NCBI GenBank assembly: GCA_003554565.1
Contig: PWGR01000195.1
Coordinates: 1-10,175 of the forward strand
DNA length: 10,175 nucleotides
From: Clostridia bacterium
GTDB lineage: Bacteria > Bacillota > Sulfobacillia > SLMV01
Reading direction: 5' to 3'
Shown here: piece by piece, positions 1-5,453 of the stretch
Position numbering within the stretch: position 1 is the stretch's first letter
Layout: the number at the start of each line of letters is the position of its first letter
Notes under the pieces: model-generated
Databases searched by the model: none
Told to the model about the DNA's origin: nothing
The model's input: the letters and a program-made list of their open reading frames with translations, nothing else
Program-made: the position numbers and the translations under genes

Positions 1-980
1 CCCAGATAGTCGCGGACCTGCTCGGCGTGCAGGTGAGTCATGGTGATCACCATGGCGACCCGCTCCCACGCCACATCTTCGAGATGTCGGGCGCGGTGCT
101 CACTGATATCGTATCCCAGCATCTCCGCGGCCCCGACGGCCTCATCTGGCGGGCTCACCCCGGGCTCCGCCGCAGTTCCCGCCGACTCCACAGAGATGAT
201 ACCCCCCAACCGACCGCTCAGAATGGCCGCAGCAACCGGGCTGCGGCAGGTATTGCCCGTACATACCACGAGCAAAATGTCGCGCTGGATGGGTTCGGGT
301 TCGTCGGAATACTCCTCCAGAACTCCCAGCAGGGAAGCCACCTCGCTGGCCTCGACCGCTCCGTGCCGCAGGAGCCGGGGGACATCACCGGTCATATCCA
401 CCAGGGTGGATTCTGTCCCTGGAGAAGGACCGGCGTCTATCACCGCTGCTATTCGCCCACTCAGATCACGCAGCACCTCGCCGGGCGAGCGACCGCTGGG
501 TCGTCCCGTTCTGTTGGCACTGGGGGATGTAATGGGCTCGCCGAGCGCATCAATTAGCTTCTGCGCCGCTGGATGGTCGGGACATCTGACCCCTACCGCA
601 TCGCGCCCACCGGTAACGAGACGGGGAATGCGGGGCCCGCGGGGAAGGATCAGCGACAGTGGACCGGGCCAGAATGCCTCCATCAATCGTTCTGCCTCCG
701 CGGAAACCTCAGATACAACTCCCTGCAGCATGTTCCTGTCCCGCACCGCCACCAGGAGGGGTTTATCCCGCGGCCTACCCTTGACGGAGAAGACTTTGGC
801 AACCGGACGGGAGCAGGTCGCGGGTGCGGCCAGCCCGTAGACAGTTTCAGTGGGGTAGGCCACCACTTCACCGCACCGGAGCAGTCGTACCGCCGTCTTC
901 AACACGCGGCGCTGGATCGCACGGTCATCGGTGGGCCAGGGAAGTATCTCCGTCCTGAGTCGACACCGTCGCTCACTCAT
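1..980 (-). CDS. tsaC: TsaC/YwlC threonylcarbamoyl-AMP synthase fused to a YwlE-like low-molecular-weight protein-arginine phosphatase (3' end off the left edge)
   Basis: One frame stays open from an ATG at 980 to the window edge (326 codons). Residues about 25-215 are a YrdC/TsaC domain: YPTETVYG from residue 42, a KGRPRDKPL lysine/arginine motif, FWPGPLSLIL, SPSAN at 152-156 and STLVD at 191-195. This family makes threonylcarbamoyl-AMP from threonine, bicarbonate and ATP for the tRNA t6A37 modification. After a linker of about 20 residues, an LMW-PTP fold begins with the P-loop CTGNTCRSP (nucleophile Cys240, Arg246), followed by SAGT and a VITMTHLHAEQV segment. Thr244 in the P-loop is the position that, in B. 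subtilis YwlE, favours phosphoarginine over phosphotyrosine. I checked that the Sua5 motifs and the P-loop share one frame. The ATG overlaps the prmC stop by 8 bases, and a GGTGAG sits 5 bases upstream. The C-terminal catalytic Asp loop is beyond the edge. The domain calls are firm; phosphoarginine specificity is inferred. Confidence 0.93.
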   Translation of the reverse strand, partial: MSERRCRLRTEILPWPTDDRAIQRRVLKTAVRLLRCGEVVAYPTETVYGLAAPATCSRPVAKVFSVKGRPRDKPLLVAVRDRNMLQGVVSEVSAEAERLMEAFWPGPLSLILPRGPRIPRLVTGGRDAVGVRCPDHPAAQKLIDALGEPITSPSANRTGRPSGRSPGEVLRDLSGRIAAVIDAGPSPGTESTLVDMTGDVPRLLRHGAVEASEVASLLGVLEEYSDEPEPIQRDILLVVCTGNTCRSPVAAAILSGRLGGIISVESAGTAAEPGVSPPDEAVGAAEMLGYDISEHRARHLEDVAWERVAMVITMTHLHAEQVRDYL

Positions 981-1824
981 ATCTGCTCACCACCACCCGT
1001 TCATGTCCCGCCAAATCGTGCAATATCTGTACGTCTTCCCCCACAAAATCCCGACAGAATTCCGCCACGCGGCGAGCCTGACCCGCACCGGTCTCCAGAG
1101 CCAGGACCCCGCCACGGCGAAGGTGCCGTGGCGCTGCGCGGGCAATCCTCCGCAGAAACTTCAGACCATCCGCACCGCCGTCCAGGGCTGAGATGGGCTC
1201 ACACTGCCGAATCTCCGGAGGCAGCCCGGCCAGATCAGCCGATCTGACGTAAGGTGGATTCGACACCACTGCCGCAAAACAACTGCCCGTCACCGGCCCA
1301 TACAGGTCACCGACAGCAAAACTCATCCGGTCCTTCACACCGTGCCGCCCCGCATTGATCCTGGCCACCTGCAGTACGGCACCAGATATGTCAGTCAGGA
1401 CGAAGGGCCTGTCGGGGATATGCACCGCAAGCGCCACCGACACCGCTCCGCTGCCTGCGCCCAGCTCCAGTACCGGACCGGGGGGCATGGAGTTGGCTCG
1501 ATCCCGGACCGCATCGACCAGCGTTTCTGTCTCCGGCCGCGGAATCAACACATCCGGGTTGACGTAAAATACCAGGGAGTAAAATTCAGTCTCACCCCGG
1601 ATGTAGGCAATCGGCTCGCGGGCCGCCCTTCTCTGGATCACCTCCACGTACCGGCGCCAGAGACAAACGGACGGAGTACGCTCCGCATTCAGCAGGGCGA
1701 CCGGAGGAGCGCCAATTCCCGGCCTCGCCAGGTACTCTGCCTCCATCCCGGGACGCGAGATACCCGCCAGTTCCAGCTGTGCCCTCGCCCACCTTAGGGC
1801 GGAGCGCCAGGTAATATCCGGCAA
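973..1824 (-). CDS. prmC: PrmC, peptide chain release factor N5-glutamine methyltransferase
   Basis: This is a SAM-dependent methyltransferase that modifies the glutamine of the GGQ motif in class-I release factors; its substrate gene, prfA, lies immediately upstream. From the TTG start chosen here it is 283 residues, the usual family size. Visible motifs are PIAYIRGETEFY at about 71-82, the IPRPETE motif at 94-100, the SAM-binding ELGAGSG at 120-126 and the catalytic NPPY at 189-192, which holds the substrate glutamine. The frame extends upstream inside prfA, but the segment before residue 1 looks like antisense-type junk, and a GGGGTGAG sits 6 bases before the TTG at 1824. The gene starts 19 bases after the prfA stop, so the two are almost certainly cotranscribed and translationally linked. 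Confidence 0.95.
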   Translation of the reverse strand: MPDITWRSALRWARAQLELAGISRPGMEAEYLARPGIGAPPVALLNAERTPSVCLWRRYVEVIQRRAAREPIAYIRGETEFYSLVFYVNPDVLIPRPETETLVDAVRDRANSMPPGPVLELGAGSGAVSVALAVHIPDRPFVLTDISGAVLQVARINAGRHGVKDRMSFAVGDLYGPVTGSCFAAVVSNPPYVRSADLAGLPPEIRQCEPISALDGGADGLKFLRRIARAAPRHLRRGGVLALETGAGQARRVAEFCRDFVGEDVQILHDLAGHERVVVSRYE

Positions 1825-1830
1825 ACCTCG

Positions 1831-1838
1831 CTCACCCC
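1831..1838 (-). promoter_or_regulatory. Ribosome binding site that fixes the TTG start of prmC
   Basis: GGGGTGAG on the minus strand ends 6 bases before the TTG at 1824-1822. It lies between the prfA stop and the proposed start. It supports this start over the GTG, TTG or ATG codons further upstream inside prfA. Confidence 0.7.
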
Positions 1839-1843
1839 GTTTC

Positions 1844-2932
1844 TCACTCCGCCGAGACAACCGTATCGAGCAGCCGTTGTTCCTCCTCAAGGCGCAGAGG
1901 CTCCACCAATAGATCAAGCTCACCGTCGAGGACCTGCTCGAGCTGATGCACGGTGCGATTGATCCTGTGATCCGTAATTCTATTTTGTGGAAAATTGTAG
2001 GTTCTGATTCGTTCACTGCGATCGCCCGTACCGACCTGGGCGCGGCGCTCGCGTGACCGTTCCTCGTCTCTCTCCCGTTCCATCTGGTCCAGCAGACGGG
2101 CCCGCAGTACCTTCATGGCCTGTGTACGGTTGCGGTGCTGGGATTTTTCGTCCTGGCACGAGACCACTATGCCCGTCGGGAGATGGGTAATCCGCACCGC
2201 AGATTCAGTCTTATTCACATGCTGTCCCCCGGGCCCGCTTGCGGTAAATGTATCAACCTGCAGGTCCTGCGGGTCGATCTCCAGCTCCACCTCCTCGGCT
2301 TCCGGCAAAACTGCCACCGTGGCAGTGGAAGTGTGAATCCTTCCCCCCGATTCGGTCTGCGGGACTCTCTGTACGCGGTGGACGCCGCTCTCGTACTTGA
2401 GATAGCTGAACACATCATCCCCCGAGATGGCCAGAATGCCCTCCCGCATTCCGCCAAGATCGGTTTCGCTCCGACTCACAATCTCCACACGCCAGCTGCA
2501 TCGCTCGGCATAGCGACCATACATGCGCAGCAGGTCCCCTGCAAACAGGGAAGCCTCCTCGCCTCCCGCTCCGGCCCGGATCTCCACAAACGCATCCTTA
2601 TCGTCCCGCTCGTCCGGGGGTATGAGCAGCCTACGGAGGTTAGACTCGAGACGGGATTTGCGCTTCTCGCACAAGGCAATCTCCTCGCGCAACCAGGCAG
2701 ACTCATCCTCCTCTACGGAGGCCTCCAGGAGTTCCTTCGCGTCGGATGCCTCAGATGCAGCGTGGCGAAGCTCGGCAAAGGTGTCGAGGATTTTTTCTAT
2801 TCTGGAATGCTCGCGGACATATTTCTGCCAGGAGTTCTGGTCAGAAATAACGTCCGGATCGCTGATAATTCCGTTCAAATCCTCGTACCGCTCCCGGAGT
2901 GCGGCGATCTTTTCTTCATATTTCTCGATCAA
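1844..2932 (-). CDS. prfA: Peptide chain release factor 1 (RF1)
   Basis: RF1 recognises UAA and UAG stop codons in the ribosomal A site and triggers peptidyl-tRNA hydrolysis. With the TTG start at 2932 the protein is 362 residues, normal for RF1. An N-terminal coiled-coil-like region is followed by IRAGAGGEEA (about 118-127), the codon-recognition PxT tripeptide, here PQT at 191-193 within RVQRVPQTES, then the catalytic GPGGQHVNKTES with GGQ at 235-237. The PxT motif rather than SPF marks it as RF1, not RF2. A longer reading from a GTG at 2953 is possible, but the AGGAGG at 2947-2942 has ideal spacing only for the TTG, and the protein then begins like other RF1s. The start overlaps the DUF1385 gene by 17 bases. 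The GGQ glutamine is the target of PrmC, encoded next. Confidence 0.97.
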   Translation of the reverse strand: MIEKYEEKIAALRERYEDLNGIISDPDVISDQNSWQKYVREHSRIEKILDTFAELRHAASEASDAKELLEASVEEDESAWLREEIALCEKRKSRLESNLRRLLIPPDERDDKDAFVEIRAGAGGEEASLFAGDLLRMYGRYAERCSWRVEIVSRSETDLGGMREGILAISGDDVFSYLKYESGVHRVQRVPQTESGGRIHTSTATVAVLPEAEEVELEIDPQDLQVDTFTASGPGGQHVNKTESAVRITHLPTGIVVSCQDEKSQHRNRTQAMKVLRARLLDQMERERDEERSRERRAQVGTGDRSERIRTYNFPQNRITDHRINRTVHQLEQVLDGELDLLVEPLRLEEEQRLLDTVVSAE

Positions 2933-3809
2933 TTTGGCAATCCTCCTGACCACATCTGATACACCGCTGAAGCGCAGTCATGGCCACCTCCAGCTGTCCG
3001 TCGTCCGGCTCGCGCGTGGTGAGCTTCTGCATCCATAGACCGGGCCGCATGAGGGCCCCCACTACTGGGTTGCTGCGGCGGGCGGCTGCGAGAATAAGCT
3101 CATAGGCCAACCCGGCCACGAGCGGAAGAAGGAGCAGACGCATCCCGATCCTGCCCCAGATGGAGGGCCAACCAAAAAGGGAGAAGACCGCAATGCTGAC
3201 GAGCGCCACCATCAAGATGAAGCTGGTACCGCACCTGACGTGCTCCGTGGACTGTGATCGCGCGGCCGCAATATCTGCAGGTGAGCCGCTTTCCCAGGCC
3301 CGTATGACCTTGTGCTCAGCGCCGTGATATTCCAGGACCCGCTCCATGTCCGGCAGGAGGCCTACCACGGCAATGTAGCCCACGACCACCGTCAGACGGA
3401 TCAAACCCTCGATGAGGTTGAGGGCCAGTCCACCTCCGACCCACAGGCCTGCCACCGAGCTCAGTAATGTGGGCAGCAGGATAAATAGGGCCACGGCCAG
3501 AACTACGGCAAAAGCCACCGCCCCGATCATCTCGCGTGGAGACAGCTCCTCTTCGGTGGTCTCTGCCTGCGCGTTGGCCGAATACATCAGTGCACGGATG
3601 CCGAGGCTCAGCGATTCAACCAGCGAGACCGCTCCCCTGATGATCGGCAGCCGCAGGGCCCTGTAGCGGTCTCCCAGGGGTAAGAGACGCTCCTCACGTA
3701 CGGATATACTCCCGTCTGCCGACCGGACGGCCACGGCCATTCTCTTCCCACAGCGCATCATCACGCCCTCAATTACAGCCTGTCCGCCGGCACGTAATTC
3801 CTGCTCCAT
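2916..3809 (-). CDS. yqhQ: DUF1385 family (YqhQ-like) polytopic membrane protein
   Basis: This is a conserved Bacillota membrane protein whose biochemical function I do not know. From the ATG at 3809 it is 297 residues. The N-terminal GGQAVIEGVMMR (residues 8-19) and the central YHGAEHK (161-167) are family hallmarks. Hydrophobic segments lie at about 94-122, 128-152, 195-213 and 222-242, suggesting four membrane spans. The start is set by a GGGGGAGGAA directly before the ATG; a GTG at 3854 that overlaps the rpmE stop is possible but has no ribosome binding site. The gene lies 41 bases after rpmE and its end overlaps prfA, so it probably belongs to the rpmE-prfA-prmC operon. The last ~17 residues carry three cysteines (CxxC, then a third cysteine five residues later) in a tail that extends past what I expect as the family's usual end. 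Confidence 0.92.
   Translation of the reverse strand: MEQELRAGGQAVIEGVMMRCGKRMAVAVRSADGSISVREERLLPLGDRYRALRLPIIRGAVSLVESLSLGIRALMYSANAQAETTEEELSPREMIGAVAFAVVLAVALFILLPTLLSSVAGLWVGGGLALNLIEGLIRLTVVVGYIAVVGLLPDMERVLEYHGAEHKVIRAWESGSPADIAAARSQSTEHVRCGTSFILMVALVSIAVFSLFGWPSIWGRIGMRLLLLPLVAGLAYELILAAARRSNPVVGALMRPGLWMQKLTTREPDDGQLEVAMTALQRCIRCGQEDCQIDREI
2942..2947 (-). promoter_or_regulatory. Consensus ribosome binding site that fixes the TTG start of prfA
   Basis: AGGAGG lies 9 bases before the TTG at 2932-2930. It is inside the end of the upstream DUF1385 gene, and also inside the longer prfA frame that would start at the GTG at 2953. That position argues against the GTG start. Confidence 0.75.
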
Positions 3810-3850
3810 TTCCTCCCCCTTCAAGCGAGGGTGATACCCCCGACGGTGAA

Positions 3851-4102
3851 TCACTCGTCAGCGGACTTATCGTCGTCTTCGTCGGAGTCGCTCTCCTCGC
3901 CCTCCATGTAACCGTACTTCTCACGGAACTTCTCAATACTCCCGCCGGTACGTGCCCTCTGCTGGCGGCCGGTGTAAAACGGATGGCAGTTGCTGCAGAT
4001 CTCAACCCGCAGCTCCTCCTCCGTCGATTTGGTGGTAAATTCGGCACCGCAAGCACAGCGGATTATTGTTTCCCGGATTTCCGGGTGAATTTCAGACTTC
4101 AC
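3851..4102 (-). CDS. rpmE: 50S ribosomal protein L31, zinc-binding (C+) type, with acidic tail
   Basis: L31 bridges the 50S and 30S subunits. From the GTG at 4102 the protein is 83 residues and begins MKSEIHPEI, as L31 should. It keeps all four zinc-ligand cysteines: Cys16 and Cys18 (CAC), then Cys36 and Cys39 (CSNC), followed by HPFYTG. It is therefore the zinc-containing C+ form. The family core ends near FREKYGY; about 15 further residues are almost all Asp, Glu or Ser, making an acidic tail longer than typical. Upstream in-frame ATGs at 4123 and 4174 are rejected because GGGGAGG at 4118-4112 lies 9 bases before the GTG. The gene has its own promoter and a 41-base gap to yqhQ. Confidence 0.96.
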   Translation of the reverse strand: MKSEIHPEIRETIIRCACGAEFTTKSTEEELRVEICSNCHPFYTGRQQRARTGGSIEKFREKYGYMEGEESDSDEDDDKSADE

Positions 4103-4111
4103 AGCGATTTT

Positions 4112-4118
4112 CCTCCCC
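4112..4118 (-). promoter_or_regulatory. Ribosome binding site that fixes the GTG start of rpmE
   Basis: GGGGAGG lies 9 bases before the GTG at 4102-4100. Starts further upstream would put this site inside the coding region and add residues not found in L31. Confidence 0.75.
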
Positions 4119-4144
4119 TCCATATCCTCATCTACATCCATCGA

Positions 4145-4174
4145 ATTATAGCACGCGCACAAGACCACAGCCAA
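4145..4174 (-). promoter_or_regulatory. Sigma-A type promoter of rpmE (extended -10)
   Basis: Read on the minus strand, a perfect TATAAT occupies 4150-4145 and is preceded by TGC (4153-4151), giving an extended -10. TTGGCT at 4174-4169 is a 4/6 match to the -35 consensus with an 18-base spacer. Transcription would start near 4138, leaving a leader of about 35 bases before the GTG. This would drive rpmE and probably yqhQ-prfA-prmC-tsaC. It is the best promoter I can see in the window. Confidence 0.72.
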
Positions 4175-4198
4175 CCATCTCCGCCGGTGGTCGACAGC

Positions 4199-4240
4199 TG
4201 CAGGTGAGGCCCGTGACCCTCTGAGGGGACCTCACCTGCA
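4199..4240. terminator. Perfect 11-bp inverted repeat between the M23 gene and rpmE: hairpin, possibly a terminator
   Basis: TGCAGGTGAGG at 4199-4209 is exactly complementary to CCTCACCTGCA at 4230-4240, with a 20-base loop that can pair further (CCC with GGG). It lies 56 bases past the stop of the M23 peptidase gene and 24 bases upstream of the rpmE -35. That position suits termination of the upstream transcript. There is no T-tract after it on the minus strand, so it is not a classical intrinsic terminator. It could instead act with Rho, stabilise an mRNA end, or be a protein-binding site. The remainder of the 194-base gap holds the rpmE promoter and nothing else I recognise. Confidence 0.5.
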
Positions 4241-4296
4241 TTCATTCTATCTATCACCGCAGTCAGAGCCAAGCATAGACCACCGATGCGGTTCTT

Positions 4297-5316
4297 CTAT
4301 CTCAGGTAGTTCTGGGGATCGCGGGGTTCTCCGCCCACCCGCACCTCAAAATGCAGGTGTGGGCCCGTCGATCGGCCGGTAGTGCCGACCCGGGCAATGG
4401 GCTGGCCGGCCAAAACCATCTCACCTGTGCCGACCTCGAGCTGTGAGGCGTGGGCGTAGACAGTTTCATATCCGTTGCCGTGATCGAGGCGTACAGTCAG
4501 GCCGTAGCTGCCCTTCCACTCCGCAGCGACCACTCTCCCGTCCGCTGCCGCCAGGACGTGCGTTCCCGCCGGGACCGCTATATCCAGCCCGTAGTGAAAG
4601 CCACCCCATCTGGGGCCGTACGGGGACGAAATCCTACCCTCTTCCGCCAAAGGCCACAGAAACTTCTGCTGGCCAGCACCGCCCTGAGAGTGGGAAGCAG
4701 CCGCTGCCATTGCTGGCGGCTCTCCCGAAGTGGGAACGAAGAGGACCTGCTCCGGTCGGATGAGGTCCGATTTCAGGTTATTCTTCTGCTCTATCTCCGT
4801 CACCGACACCTCGTACCGCCGAGCAATACCCCACAGGGTCTCCCCGCCACGCACCCTGTGATACACTCCATCGGTCGGCGGGACATCTATCACCTGTCCC
4901 GCACCAATAACATCGGGATCCCCCAGCCCGTTCATATCAGCCAGGGTCCACACTGAAACAGCAAACCGAGCAGCGATACAGGACAGGGTTTCACCGGACT
5001 GCACCCGGTGTTCAAGCACCTCGTTACCCCGGTCCCCGATCACCTCGGAGACGACGGCGCTAGTTGGCGCCAGGTCTTCTGCCGAGGGCCGCTCGATCCG
5101 ATGGCATTCTGTATATTCAACCTGCCTCTCGCGGGACTTGGCCTCGGATACCTCCTTCAGGGTGCCCGGCCAGCCCTGCTCGGCTTCTATGACCGGGTCA
5201 TCCGCGGTCTCCGCCGGGTCGCCCGACCCGGGTACGGCGGCAAACCCCAGTGTGAGGAGGACGATCAGTGCAGCGCATGCTATGCTGCGCAATTCCGCCC
5301 ACCATTGAACAGGCAA
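4297..5316 (-). CDS. Secreted or membrane-anchored peptidoglycan endopeptidase: two LysM domains plus M23 metallopeptidase
   Basis: The protein is 339 residues from the TTG at 5316. Residues about 12-29 are hydrophobic, a signal peptide or membrane anchor. Two LysM peptidoglycan-binding repeats follow, at about 102-146 (HRVQSGETLSCIAARF) and 152-195 (HRVRGGETLWGIARRY). The C-terminal M23 (lysostaphin/LytM-type) domain has the zinc ligands His241 and Asp245 in HYGLDIA and the HLHFEV motif (His320, His322), with a further histidine in YAHASQ at about 289. All expected catalytic residues are present, so it should be active rather than an EnvC-like activator. It would cut peptide cross-bridges in the wall, in growth, division or sporulation. 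A GTG at 5325 is the alternative start. Its place between rho and rpmE is unusual. Stops at TAG. Confidence 0.94.
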   Translation of the reverse strand: MPVQWWAELRSIACAALIVLLTLGFAAVPGSGDPAETADDPVIEAEQGWPGTLKEVSEAKSRERQVEYTECHRIERPSAEDLAPTSAVVSEVIGDRGNEVLEHRVQSGETLSCIAARFAVSVWTLADMNGLGDPDVIGAGQVIDVPPTDGVYHRVRGGETLWGIARRYEVSVTEIEQKNNLKSDLIRPEQVLFVPTSGEPPAMAAAASHSQGGAGQQKFLWPLAEEGRISSPYGPRWGGFHYGLDIAVPAGTHVLAAADGRVVAAEWKGSYGLTVRLDHGNGYETVYAHASQLEVGTGEMVLAGQPIARVGTTGRSTGPHLHFEVRVGGEPRDPQNYLR

Positions 5317-5321
5317 GTTGT

Positions 5322-5330
5322 TCACCCCTC
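5322..5330 (-). promoter_or_regulatory. Ribosome binding site favouring a TTG start for the M23 gene
   Basis: GAGGGGTGA on the minus strand ends 5 bases before the TTG at 5316-5314. The alternative GTG at 5325 lies inside this motif and would have almost no spacing to it. Confidence 0.6.
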
Positions 5331-5335
5331 TCTGT

Positions 5336-5348
5336 TGTGACCGTCACA
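5336..5348. promoter_or_regulatory. 13-bp near-perfect palindrome, candidate operator before the M23 gene
   Basis: TGTGAC-C-GTCACA is a 6+1+6 inverted repeat 20 bases upstream of the TTG start, in the leader of the peptidoglycan hydrolase. A further GTCAC half-site follows at 5350-5354. This could bind a dimeric regulator or form a small hairpin close to the ribosome binding site. I see no convincing promoter in the gap, so the role is open. Confidence 0.35.
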
Positions 5349-5403
5349 GGTCACGCCATAGGTTGTTCCAGAGGGGGTGATTTATTCATCCAGCATCTGC
5401 TAG

Positions 5404-5434
5404 GAAGCTGCTCATACCGTGCGAGAAGCTGCTC
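5404..5434. repeat. Two direct copies of a 10-bp repeat, 21-bp period, in the rho-M23 gap
   Basis: GAAGCTGCTC occurs at 5404-5413 and again at 5425-5434, exactly two helical turns apart (21 bp), in the 137-base gap after rho. The spacing would place both copies on the same face of the DNA, as for a protein binding in tandem. Two copies of ten bases is modest evidence. No terminator with a T-tract is visible after rho. Confidence 0.4.
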
Positions 5435-5453
5435 AAATGGCACATTCCGGCAT

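Noticed and set aside
40..840. A 266-codon open frame on the plus strand
   Set aside because: It lies antisense to tsaC, whose motifs are unmistakable. The protein is Ser/Arg/Pro-rich with no recognisable domain, typical of a shadow frame in GC-rich DNA.
1825..2016. N-terminal extension of prmC to a start at 2016
   Set aside because: This segment overlaps the end of prfA in another frame, is unlike PrmC N-termini, and is unnecessary given the TTG with a good ribosome binding site at 1824.
2135..2959. A 274-codon plus-strand frame opposite prfA
   Set aside because: It is entirely antisense to RF1, has no family resemblance, and has no separate intergenic signals.
4103..4198. A ribosomal-protein leader RNA for rpmE
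   Set aside because: The promoter at 4145-4174 implies a leader of only about 35 bases, too short for a structured autoregulatory element; the longer hairpin lies upstream of that promoter.
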